Assembly (NCBI RefSeq): GCF_034347405.1
Contig: NZ_CP133778.1
Span: 2,914,001 to 2,978,000 of the forward strand
From: Pseudomonas sp. CCC3.1
GTDB taxonomy: Bacteria > Pseudomonadota > Gammaproteobacteria > Pseudomonadales > Pseudomonadaceae
Length of the DNA: 64,000 nucleotides
Direction of reading: 5' to 3'
How positions within the stretch are numbered: position 1 is the first letter of the stretch; the number at the start of each line of letters is the position of its first letter. Below the pieces are notes generated by a model, which did not search any database, was not told the origin of the DNA, and saw only the letters and a list, made by a program, of their open reading frames with translations. Shown piece by piece: positions 25,025-32,629 of the stretch. The position numbers were made by a program, and so were the translations under genes.

Positions 25025-26212
25025 TCAAACAAAGGGGTCTGCGTTCGGCAGGCCTAATTGCACCAGGCCATAACTGCGTCGGTAAGCGGCCTCGTTGTTG
25101 GCGATATGCCCGCGAGCCTGATGCAGGTCGCGGAAGAAACGCGCCACCGGGTTGGTGTTGTACAAGCCCGAGGCGGCCATGCAGCGCAACAGGTCGCTGA
25201 CCCGGTCGGCGCACACATTGGTCACGTGGGACGACTGGTAGCGATACAGCAAGCGGGTTTCGACATCCGGGTATTCACCTGCCGCAGCCAAGGCCATCAG
25301 GTGCCCGTAGTTGCGCATCAGCACCAGCTTGAGCGCGTCGACGGTGATGGTCGCTTCGGCCACAGCGGCTTGTGCGGCCGGGTCTTCGGCGGTTTTGGCG
25401 CCGTGCTTGCCGATGTGTTTGGCCGCGTTGTCGCGGAACTCGTTGATCGCGCCTTGCAGCGCACCGATGGCCGAGGTTGAGACCGCACGGGCAAACACCT
25501 GGGCAAACGGGATGGAATACATCGGGTGGGTGTTGGTCAGTCGCCCCGGCGTGGCTTCGATCGTGTAGTTGTTGGTGCGTTGCACCCGGTGCGCCGGAAC
25601 AAAGGCGTCCTCGACCACGATGTCGTGGCTGCCGCTGCCGCGCAGCCCCAGTACGTCCCAGTTCTGCTCAATGCGATAGTCGCTGGCCGGAATCAGGAAG
25701 GTGCCGTGTTCGGTCGGGCCGGTTTCGTCTTGCGGCACGATGCCGCCAAGCAGACACCATTGCGCATGCTGGCTGCCGCTGGAAAAGCCCCAGCGTCCGC
25801 TGACTTGATAACCGCCCTTGACCGGTGTGACTTTGGCCACAGGCATATAAGTCGAGGCCACCAGCACCGAACTGTCTTCGCCCCACACATCACGCTGGGC
25901 TTCGACCGGATAGCGCGCCAATTGCCACGGGTGAACGCCCACCACACCAAACACCCAGGCGGTCGACATGCAACCTTCGGCCAGGGTCATCTGAATTTCA
26001 AAAAAGGTTCGCAGATCGACTTCGTGCCCGCCCCAGATTTTCGGCTGCAAAGCGCGAAAGAGCCCGGCTTCTTGCATATCGCGAATGGTTTCGTCTGGCA
26101 GCTTGCAGTCCTTGTCCGCCTGGGCCGAACGGCTTTTTAGCGCAGGTATCAGGTTGCGCGCGCGTTCCAGCAGCTCAAGCTCTATCGGACTTTTCTCTCG
26201 TATCTGATCCAT
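25025..26212 (-). CDS. HsaA/TesA1-type flavin-dependent monooxygenase, oxygenase component
   Basis: 395 residues from the ATG at 26212, which has GGAG upstream; the longer frame to 26302 begins inside the putative activator site. The protein has the acyl-CoA-dehydrogenase-like fold of group D flavin monooxygenases. Motifs shared with HsaA are easy to see: LPDETI, CMSTAWV...VGVHPW, GLRGSGSHDIVVEDAFVP and ASGLYNTNPVARFFRDLHQ. HsaA hydroxylates the aromatised A ring (3-HSA) to the catechol, using FMNH2 from a separate reductase. The candidate reductase is 29927-30907. This is the first gene of the minus operon ending at 18873 and has activator site 3 upstream. Confidence 0.88.
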   Translation of the reverse strand: MDQIREKSPIELELLERARNLIPALKSRSAQADKDCKLPDETIRDMQEAGLFRALQPKIWGGHEVDLRTFFEIQMTLAEGCMSTAWVFGVVGVHPWQLARYPVEAQRDVWGEDSSVLVASTYMPVAKVTPVKGGYQVSGRWGFSSGSQHAQWCLLGGIVPQDETGPTEHGTFLIPASDYRIEQNWDVLGLRGSGSHDIVVEDAFVPAHRVQRTNNYTIEATPGRLTNTHPMYSIPFAQVFARAVSTSAIGALQGAINEFRDNAAKHIGKHGAKTAEDPAAQAAVAEATITVDALKLVLMRNYGHLMALAAAGEYPDVETRLLYRYQSSHVTNVCADRVSDLLRCMAASGLYNTNPVARFFRDLHQARGHIANNEAAYRRSYGLVQLGLPNADPFV

Positions 26213-26295
26213 CCGTCTGTTCTCCGTCAGTCTCTCGCTGCGCGAATGCGCGGGCGGTGTGTGAGCAATATTCGGACTTGGCGCGTTGGGGATCA

Positions 26296-26311
26296 TCGTC
26301 AAAGCGGACTA
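26296..26311 (-). promoter_or_regulatory. Candidate activator site 3
   Basis: The plus strand reads TCGTCAAAGCGGACTA. On the minus strand a -10-like GAATAT begins 22 bases past the site, and the monooxygenase ATG at 26212 is about 91 bp from the site centre. It is the only recognisable control element upstream of the ring-degradation operon. Confidence 0.6.
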
Positions 26312-26375
26312 GGGTGTTTTGATTTGGGACATATCCACTGGCATGGAGATTCTAGGGTGTGCAGCAAGCTGATTT

Positions 26376-26523
26376 CGTAGCAGTTGCCGAGCCTGCGAGG
26401 CTACGTCCGGCTGCGCAGCAGTCGTAAAATCAAGCACTGCGGTGTGTCAGTTAAACCCTGCACCCAGGGTTTTACGATCGCTTCGCAGCCGGACGTAGCC
26501 TCGCAGGCTCGGCAACTGCTACG
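26376..26523. repeat. 148-bp palindromic intergenic element, copy 2
   Basis: Same architecture as 5913-6059, with outer arms beginning CGTAGCAGTTGCCGAG and inner arms GTCGTAAAA / TTTTACGAT. The remaining parts of the 26213-26615 gap hold the monooxygenase promoter (26213-26311) and about 90 bp before the amidase stop in which I see no other element. Confidence 0.85.
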
Positions 26524-26615
26524 TGTTCGCGCGCCATAGATCTGTGAATCTGCCTCAGGCGGCGATCTTTTGATATTCAAGACCCATAGATCGCAGCCCG
26601 CGGGAGTGTGAAGTG

Positions 26616-28181
26616 CTACAGAGTCGGTAATTTCGCCCACGGCCGGTCTTGCTCGATTTGCGCGCTCAAACGCAACAGTACGTCTTCACCGCCCAGAGGC
26701 CCGGTGAACATCATGCCGATCGGCAAACCGTTGTCGCTCATGCCTACCGGCAGTGAGATGGCCGGTTGGCCGCTGACGTTGGCCAGTACGGTAAACGCCG
26801 CGCTGCCCATGGCGTTGTGGGCGTAGGTGTCCCACGGCTGGTCGAGGCTGAGCACCCCCAGTTCCGGGGTGACGTTGGCCGTGACCGGCGACAAGATCAC
26901 GTCATAGGTGTCGAACTGTTGTTCCATGTAGCCACCGATGGTTTCAAACGATTGTCGCGCCCGGTACAGCCCTTCGCCGGTGACTTTTTGCGCATTGCTC
27001 AACACCACCTCGGTAATGCGCTCAAAGTCTTGCGGGGTCGCCGCCCGCCCCAGCACTTGCTCACGGTCGTGAATCATGGTCAGCAACGCGTCGCCGACGA
27101 CTGAGCCATGGGCGCCGAACAACTGCCGAGGGTCGACGCTCAGGCGCAATTCTTCAACGTTGTGCCCCATGCCTGCCAGGCGCTTGGCGGTGTCGTCGAG
27201 CACCTTGGCCACTGCCGGGTCCAGTGGCGAGCCGGTCAGTGAGGTCCGCACCAGGCCAATGCGCAAGCGGCCCGGGGCCGTGCGTATTTCTTCGATGTAA
27301 GGACGCACCAGCGGTTTTGCCCAATAAGGGCTGCCCTTTTCATGCCCTTGCCCCACATCGAGAAACAACGCCATGTCGCGCACATTGCGCGAGACCACGT
27401 TGCCGACGCTGGCACCAAACCAGCCTTCGTATTTGCCAGGCCCACTTGGGGTCCGGTAACGGCTGGGCTTGAGCCCGACCACGCCGCAGTACGACGCAGG
27501 AATGCGGATCGAGCCGCCGCCGTCGGTGGCATGCGCTACCGGCACAATGCCCGCGGCGACCGCTGACGCCGCACCACCGGATGAACCGCCTGCGCTGCGG
27601 GCGAGGTTCCACGGGTTACGGGTTTGCCCCCACAGCAGGGATTCAGTGGTGGTGGTCAGACCAAATTCCGGGCACGCGGTTTTGCCGAAAGGTACCGCAC
27701 CGGCCGCCTGATAACGGGTGATCAGGGTGCTGGTCTGCTCGGCAGCCGGCGCGTCCTTGTACAGGCGACTGCCATTGGTGGTGCGCGTGCCTTCAAGGTA
27801 GGTGTTGAGGTCTTTGAGCAGGATGGGCACCCCGGCCAATGCGCCATTGGTGGCTTCGCCGCCCGCACGTCGAGCCTTGAGCAGCCCGTGGGCGTACTCG
27901 TCATGGCGCATGTTGACGGCGTTGACTTTAGGGTTGACGGCATCACAGCGGGCGATGGCGGCAGCCAGCAGGTGTTCCGGGCTGATTTCGCCTTTTTTCA
28001 CGGCGTCAGCCATGTCCCAGGCATCCATGGCCTGGTATTGCGCCGGGGATACGCCGCTGCCAGTGGCAGCTGTGGCATAACGTGCGAGCAAACCGGCGCC
28101 CACGGCCAAGGCACCGGCCTTGAGCACGTGGCGACGCGGCCAGCCATCTTGGGTTTCAGGTGTCGCGACAGGTTTTTGCAC
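26616..28181 (-). CDS. Exported amidase-signature hydrolase, possible bile salt amidase
   Basis: 521 residues. Translation starts at a GTG (28179-28181) with GGAG upstream. Near the N-terminus PRRHVLKAG followed by a hydrophobic segment ending ATAATG looks like a twin-arginine signal, so the enzyme is probably exported folded. The amidase-signature triad is complete: Lys123 in LLKD, cis-Ser200 in GGSSGG and Ser224 in DGGGSIRIP, with the expected 24-residue spacing of the serines. Amidases of this family cut a wide range of C-N bonds. Inside a steroid-acid cluster, an exported amidase would fit removal of glycine or taurine from conjugated bile acids before uptake; this is an inference. No dyad site was found at its promoter. 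Confidence 0.85.
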   Translation of the reverse strand: MQKPVATPETQDGWPRRHVLKAGALAVGAGLLARYATAATGSGVSPAQYQAMDAWDMADAVKKGEISPEHLLAAAIARCDAVNPKVNAVNMRHDEYAHGLLKARRAGGEATNGALAGVPILLKDLNTYLEGTRTTNGSRLYKDAPAAEQTSTLITRYQAAGAVPFGKTACPEFGLTTTTESLLWGQTRNPWNLARSAGGSSGGAASAVAAGIVPVAHATDGGGSIRIPASYCGVVGLKPSRYRTPSGPGKYEGWFGASVGNVVSRNVRDMALFLDVGQGHEKGSPYWAKPLVRPYIEEIRTAPGRLRIGLVRTSLTGSPLDPAVAKVLDDTAKRLAGMGHNVEELRLSVDPRQLFGAHGSVVGDALLTMIHDREQVLGRAATPQDFERITEVVLSNAQKVTGEGLYRARQSFETIGGYMEQQFDTYDVILSPVTANVTPELGVLSLDQPWDTYAHNAMGSAAFTVLANVSGQPAISLPVGMSDNGLPIGMMFTGPLGGEDVLLRLSAQIEQDRPWAKLPTL

Positions 28182-28297
28182 AATAATTCTCCGGGCAAGA
28201 TCTTGTTTTTATAAGGAAACATGCCGTCTTGCATCGCTATCTTTAAAAGATCAAAAAATCGCGAGACAAGCTCGCTCCTACAGGGTGGGATTACGGG

Positions 28298-29746
28298 TTA
28301 ATCAGGCGTGACCATCGATTGCATGGTCGGCAGGAAGTGCTCGCCGTACGGTGGCAGCAAACCCCATTCGCGGCGCGGGTCATGGGCTGGGGCCTTGAAC
28401 ACGGTGCGCATATGACTGAACTCCAGGAAGCCTTCGCGGCCGTGGTAGTGGCCCATGCCAGAAGCACCGACCCCGCCAAACGGCGCATCGTGCAAGGCGG
28501 CATGCATCAACACATCGTTGATCGTCACCCCGCCCGACAGCGTGTGCCCCAGTACATGCCGCTGCTCCTCTTCACTCTGGCCAAAGTAGTACAGCGCCAA
28601 TGGCCGTTCGCGGGCGTGGATGTCGGCCAGGGCCTGATCGAGTTGCTGATAAGGCAAGACCACCAGCGCTGGGCCGAAGATCTCTTCGCGCAGGATCTGG
28701 CTATCACGCGGCGGGTCAATCACCACCTGCAAGGGGCGCCGGCGTGACTGTGCATCCGCCTTAAGTGCGTGCGGAAAGCTGACGATCCGCGCACCCCGCT
28801 CACGGGCGTCCTGCACGTAACCTTCGACACGCTGCAAATGCCGCGCATTGACCACCGCGATCACATCCGGGTTGCCCTCAACACGGGGGATCAGATCGCT
28901 GTAGGCCATGTCCAGCGCGCCCACAAAATCTTCCAGTTGCTCACTGGGTACGTAGACCACGTCCGGGGTGATGCAAATCTGCCCGCCATTGTTGGTTTTG
29001 GCCACCGCGATGCTGAAGGCGGCCTTGGCCAGATCAGCCGTGCGGGAAATGATCACCGGCGACTTGCCGCCCAATTCCAGAGTCAGCGGCACCAGGTTTT
29101 CGGCGGCATTGCGCATCACCGAGCGCGCCACCGCGGTGCTGCCAGTGAACACCAGGTGGTCAAACGGTTGCGCCGTGAAAGCCTGTGCCAACTGCGCATC
29201 GCCGGTCACCACGGCGACTTCCAGCGGGTCAAACAGCTCGGCAAAGGCTTGTGCCAGCACACTGGACGTCAACGGCACTACTTCTGACGGCTTGAGAATC
29301 GCTCGGTTACCCGCCGCCAGCACGCAGGCCAGCGGGCTGAGCACCGTAAACAGCGGCGCGTTCCACGTACCGATAATGCCGACCGTGCCTTTGGGTTGAT
29401 GCATGACCCACGCTTTGGCGCCTAGCTGGTCATAGGGTGCAAACACCTCGCGGGGCTCGTCCGCCATCCAGTGTTCAAGGTGGTCGCGGGCATATTTAAG
29501 CGAGGCCAGCGAACCCAGCACGTCATTCATCAACGAAAAGCCCTGCGGCCTGCCACCGAAGTCCAGGTCGATGGCTTCGATCAAGGGTTGCTGATAACGC
29601 ACCAACAGATCAATCACCCGTTGTATGCGCTCGCGGCGCTGCTCGGCACTGACCGGGCCCGCATCAATAAACGCCTTCTTTTGGGCGGCCAACAGGCTGG
29701 ATAGCTGCTCGGGGGCAGTTTGGGTGGATGTGTGCGGGGTGCTCAT
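28298..29746 (-). CDS. Aldehyde dehydrogenase (coniferyl-aldehyde dehydrogenase type), candidate side-chain aldehyde oxidase
   Basis: 482 residues with AGAGGA before the ATG. The ALDH catalytic cysteine (Cys258 in NNGGQICITPD) and general base (Glu224 in LELGGKSP) are present, with the cofactor motif FTGSTAVAR. The NNGGQIC form, not the usual QxC in GQ-C, is seen in coniferyl-aldehyde dehydrogenase-like enzymes. In bile acid degraders the first side-chain aldolase step leaves a C22 aldehyde that must be oxidised before re-activation with CoA; this gene is the natural candidate. It is transcribed divergently from the flavin reductase, with two activator sites between them. Confidence 0.86.
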   Translation of the reverse strand: MSTPHTSTQTAPEQLSSLLAAQKKAFIDAGPVSAEQRRERIQRVIDLLVRYQQPLIEAIDLDFGGRPQGFSLMNDVLGSLASLKYARDHLEHWMADEPREVFAPYDQLGAKAWVMHQPKGTVGIIGTWNAPLFTVLSPLACVLAAGNRAILKPSEVVPLTSSVLAQAFAELFDPLEVAVVTGDAQLAQAFTAQPFDHLVFTGSTAVARSVMRNAAENLVPLTLELGGKSPVIISRTADLAKAAFSIAVAKTNNGGQICITPDVVYVPSEQLEDFVGALDMAYSDLIPRVEGNPDVIAVVNARHLQRVEGYVQDARERGARIVSFPHALKADAQSRRRPLQVVIDPPRDSQILREEIFGPALVVLPYQQLDQALADIHARERPLALYYFGQSEEEQRHVLGHTLSGGVTINDVLMHAALHDAPFGGVGASGMGHYHGREGFLEFSHMRTVFKAPAHDPRREWGLLPPYGEHFLPTMQSMVTPD

Positions 29747-29816
29747 GGCGCGTCCTCTCTAAGGCTAAAGGGGCTGAAGGATGCGCCGAAGCTAGCCAAT
29801 CCCGCGGACTGGCGCC

Positions 29817-29832
29817 TCGTCCAATCGGACCA
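29817..29832 (-). promoter_or_regulatory. Candidate activator site 4a, facing the aldehyde dehydrogenase
   Basis: TCGTCCAATCGGACCA. Toward the minus-strand gene a -10-like TAGCTT starts 22 bases from the site edge; the ATG at 29746 lies 78 bp from the site centre. Confidence 0.6.
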
Positions 29833-29849
29833 TGATCGGCTGAATTCGT

Positions 29850-29865
29850 TAGTCCATTAAGACGA
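29850..29865 (+). promoter_or_regulatory. Candidate activator site 4b, facing the flavin reductase
   Basis: The minus strand reads TCGTCTTAATGGACTA. Toward the plus-strand gene a -10-like AATACT starts 22 bases beyond the site, and the flavin reductase ATG at 29927 is about 70 bp from the site centre. Thus each divergent gene has its own copy. Confidence 0.65.
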
Positions 29866-29926
29866 TGTAGCGCGCGGCCTGGCGGCGAATACTGCGAGCA
29901 CGAAAATTCAATCCATGGGGTTCGTC

Positions 29927-30907
29927 ATGGCAGTGCAAAGCAGTTTTGATCCGCAGGCGTTCCGCACCGCGCTGGGCACCTTCACCACCGGGGTGACGAT
30001 CATCACCACTCAGGCGCAAGATGGCTCGCCCATCGGGATCACCGCCAACAGCTTTAACTCGGTCTCGCTCAACCCACCGCTGGTGTTGTGGAGCCTGGCC
30101 AAATCCGCCCGCAGTCTGCCGGTGTTCAGCTCCGGCAAACACTGGAACGTGCACGTGCTGTCGACCGAACAGGAGCCGCTGTCCGGTCGCTTTGCCATGC
30201 AGGGCGAAGACAAGTTTGCCGAAATCGAACTCGACAACGGCATCAGCGAAGCACCGCTGCTGCAAGATTGCACAGCCCGCTTTCAGTGCCGCACGGCCTT
30301 TCAATATGAAGGCGGCGATCACGTGATTTTTGTCGGTGAAGTGCTCGCCTTCGACCACAGTGATCGCGCACCGCTGGCGTTCCAGAGCGGCCAGTACGCC
30401 CTGGCAACGCGCAAGCCACGCAGTGAGTTGCGCCTGGCCACCACCCCGCCGCCACCGGAATGCAGTTACACCGAAGACTTGCTGGGTTACTTGCTGGGCC
30501 GTGCGCACTACCAACTGCTGGACGCCCTGCACCGCCTGCTGAGCAATCAGCAACTGGATGAGCATGCGTTTTTCATCCTCTCGGTGCTGTGTATCCGCGA
30601 CAACCTGTCTTTGCACGAGATCAACACCTTCACCAGCTACACCGGGCACGTGGTGACAGTCGCCAGCATGCGTTTTCTGGAAAAACAAAACCTGGTAGCA
30701 GTAGAAGGCACCGTGCAGGCGCCGCGCTATGTGCTGACGGCCAATGGCCGCGAAGCCTCATTGCAGCAATTGGCACTGGCCAAGGCCGTGGAAGAAAACG
30801 TCTCGGCCAAGCTTGGCCCCGGTGATGCGCAAGCGCTCAAGGTACTGCTCAAACGCCTGATCGCCGCCAGCGACCCTGGCCTGCCCGATCTGTGGGCCCC
30901 CCGCTAA
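29927..30907 (+). CDS. Flavin reductase with C-terminal MarR-like domain (HsaB/TesA2 role, HpaH-C1 architecture)
   Basis: 326 residues from the ATG at 29927, which has GGGG upstream; the ATG at 29915 has no ribosome site. Residues 1-165 are a FMN-reductase-like split barrel with GTFTTGVTIIT and GITANSFNSVSLNPPLV, the usual HpaC/HsaB signature. Residues 175-326 form a separate helical domain resembling MarR winged helices, so the protein is far longer than HsaB-type reductases (about 190 residues). The reductase component C1 of Acinetobacter 4-hydroxyphenylacetate hydroxylase has the same two-domain plan, and there the MarR-like domain restrains activity until the aromatic substrate binds. It probably supplies reduced flavin to the HsaA-type oxygenase and begins the plus-strand operon. 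Confidence 0.84.
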   Translation: MAVQSSFDPQAFRTALGTFTTGVTIITTQAQDGSPIGITANSFNSVSLNPPLVLWSLAKSARSLPVFSSGKHWNVHVLSTEQEPLSGRFAMQGEDKFAEIELDNGISEAPLLQDCTARFQCRTAFQYEGGDHVIFVGEVLAFDHSDRAPLAFQSGQYALATRKPRSELRLATTPPPPECSYTEDLLGYLLGRAHYQLLDALHRLLSNQQLDEHAFFILSVLCIRDNLSLHEINTFTSYTGHVVTVASMRFLEKQNLVAVEGTVQAPRYVLTANGREASLQQLALAKAVEENVSAKLGPGDAQALKVLLKRLIAASDPGLPDLWAPR

Positions 30908-30925
30908 TCCATAAAAGGACGATGT

Positions 30926-31699
30926 ATGACTATTCTCCAGCGCTTCAACCTGACCGGCAGTGTGGCGGTGATTTCCGGTGGCGGCCGCGGTATTGGCCGG
31001 GGCATCGCCCTGGCCTACGCCGAAGCCGGGGCCGATGTGGTCCTCGCGGCCCGCACCTTGAGTGACGTGGAAGCGGTTGCCGAAGAAGTCCGCAACCTGG
31101 GCCGTCGAGCCCTGGCATTGAGTTGCGACGTGAATGATGCCGAACAGCGCAGCGCCGTGGTAATCCAGGCCCGCGAACAGATGGGGCGCATTACCCACTT
31201 GGTCAATAACGCAGGCGGCGCGGGCCCCAACGACCCGCTGACCCTGAGCGTCGAGCGTTTTGAGGAAATCCTGCGCTTCAACGTGTCGTCGGCCTATCAC
31301 CTGTGCCAGCTCTGCGTGCCGCATATGCGCGAGGCCGGTATGGGCAACATCATCAACATCACGTCGGGTGCAGCGCGCTATGCGCAAACCCAGTTCAGCG
31401 CCTATGGCTCGGCCAAGGCTGCGTTGAGCCACATGACCCGTTTGCTGGCCCAGGATTTCGCCCCGCTGGTACGGGTCAATGCAATTGCCCCCGGCCCGAT
31501 CCTCACCGACGCCTTGAACCGCGTGCTGCCGGTCGCCATGCGCGACGGCATGATCAAGGCCACACCGATGCAAAGCCTGGGCGAGGTTGAAGACATTGCC
31601 GCTGCCGCGCTGTACCTCGCGACCCCGGCGTCACGCTGGGTCACGGGCAAGATCATTGAAGTGGATGGCGGCGCCGAGTCGAGCGTCTGGCCGGGCTGA
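30926..31699 (+). CDS. SDR resembling 7-alpha-hydroxysteroid dehydrogenase (HdhA)
   Basis: 257 residues with AAAAGGA before the ATG. SDR motifs: SGGGRGIG (17-24), NNAGGAGP (94-101), Ser147, Tyr160 and Lys164. The C-terminal half contains VRVNAIAPGPILTDAL and TPMQSLGEVEDIA, which line up well with E. coli HdhA (IAPGAILTDAL and TPIRRLGQPQDIA as I remember them). HdhA oxidises the 7-alpha-hydroxyl of bile acids with NAD. This resemblance is one of the better clues that the island's substrate is a hydroxylated bile acid and not a simple sterol. It lies 18 bp after the flavin reductase and so belongs to its operon. A generic 3-oxoacyl reductase is the alternative. Confidence 0.82.
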   Translation: MTILQRFNLTGSVAVISGGGRGIGRGIALAYAEAGADVVLAARTLSDVEAVAEEVRNLGRRALALSCDVNDAEQRSAVVIQAREQMGRITHLVNNAGGAGPNDPLTLSVERFEEILRFNVSSAYHLCQLCVPHMREAGMGNIINITSGAARYAQTQFSAYGSAKAALSHMTRLLAQDFAPLVRVNAIAPGPILTDALNRVLPVAMRDGMIKATPMQSLGEVEDIAAAALYLATPASRWVTGKIIEVDGGAESSVWPG

Positions 31700-31717
31700 G
31701 ATTGCCCTAACAACTCC

Positions 31718-31785
31718 TGTAGGAGCGAGCTTGCCCCGCGATCTTTTGATCGTTTAAAAGATCGCGAGGCAAGCTCGCTCCTACA
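31718..31785. repeat. REP-like palindrome within the plus-strand operon
   Basis: Arms beginning TGTAGGAGCGAGCTTGCC and their inverted copy enclose GATC-rich loop sequence. A closely similar element is at 37142-37209 and a half-copy lies near 28240-28283. It separates the SDR from the hydratase gene and could modulate read-through. Confidence 0.85.
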
Positions 31786-31816
31786 CAGGGAATTGCCAAT
31801 TTTAGAGTGAGTGGTT

Positions 31817-32608
31817 ATGGACACACAGTTGATTCAAGCCCTGGGCGATGAGCTGTTTCATGCCTTGCGCGAGCGCCGCAGCCTGCAACCGCTGACCCAG
31901 CGTTACCCGGACTTGACCCTGGACACGGCGTATCAGATTTCCCTGCGCTTTTTGCAGCGCCGCGAAGCCTTGGGCGAACAGGTGATTGGCAAAAAAATCG
32001 GCGTCACCAGCCGTGCCGTGCAGGACATGCTCGATGTGCATCAGCCCGACTTCGGTTTTTTGACCAATCGCATGCAGGTTGCCGATGACAGCGATGTGAG
32101 TTTCGCCGCCCACACGCTGGTGCAGCCACGGGCTGAAGGCGAGATTGCATTTATTCTCGGTGAAGACTTGCACGGCCCCGGCATTACGGCCGAAGACGTG
32201 ATGGCCGCCAGCCAGTGGGTAGTGCCGTGCTTTGAAATTGTCGACTCGCGCATCGCTGACTGGAAAATCCGCATTCAGGACACGGTGGCCGATAACGCCT
32301 CGTGCGGGGTGTTTGCCTTGGGTGAACAACGGATCGACCCGCGTGACCTGGACCTGGCCAAGGTCGAGTTGCACCTGCTGAAAAATGGCCAGCCCGCAGG
32401 CCACGGCTTCGGTTCTGCGGTGCAAGGCCATCCGTGTGCGGCGGTGGCCTGGCTGGCCAACACACTGGGCCAGTTCGACATTCCGTTTCGCAAGGGCGAA
32501 ATCATTCTTTCCGGGGCCCTGGCGCCGCTGGTGCCGGTGCAACCCGGTGATGAAGTCAGCCTGACCCTCAGTGGCCTGGGCTCTGCCCGTCTGCGCTTTG
32601 TGCCCTAA
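31817..32608 (+). CDS. 2-hydroxypenta-2,4-dienoate hydratase type (HsaE/TesE/MhpD)
   Basis: 263 residues from the ATG at 31817; a GTG two codons upstream is possible. The protein belongs to the fumarylacetoacetase-fold 2-oxopent-4-enoate hydratases: GKKIGVTSRAVQDMLDVHQPDFG and EGEIAFILGEDL carry the acidic metal ligands and the conserved lysine. It adds water to 2-hydroxydienoates from meta-cleavage to give 4-hydroxy-2-oxo acids. With the next two genes it forms the classical hydratase, acetaldehyde dehydrogenase, aldolase trio. No meta-cleavage dioxygenase or hydrolase is nearby, so the dienoate must come from enzymes encoded elsewhere. Confidence 0.9.
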   Translation: MDTQLIQALGDELFHALRERRSLQPLTQRYPDLTLDTAYQISLRFLQRREALGEQVIGKKIGVTSRAVQDMLDVHQPDFGFLTNRMQVADDSDVSFAAHTLVQPRAEGEIAFILGEDLHGPGITAEDVMAASQWVVPCFEIVDSRIADWKIRIQDTVADNASCGVFALGEQRIDPRDLDLAKVELHLLKNGQPAGHGFGSAVQGHPCAAVAWLANTLGQFDIPFRKGEIILSGALAPLVPVQPGDEVSLTLSGLGSARLRFVP

Positions 32609-32629
32609 ACCCCGTTCGAGAGCCTTCCC

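Noticed and set aside
28182..28297. Activator dyad upstream of the amidase gene
   Set aside because: The closest string, CCGTCTTGCATCGC, lacks the GAC half; only a REP half-copy and a ribosome site are visible.
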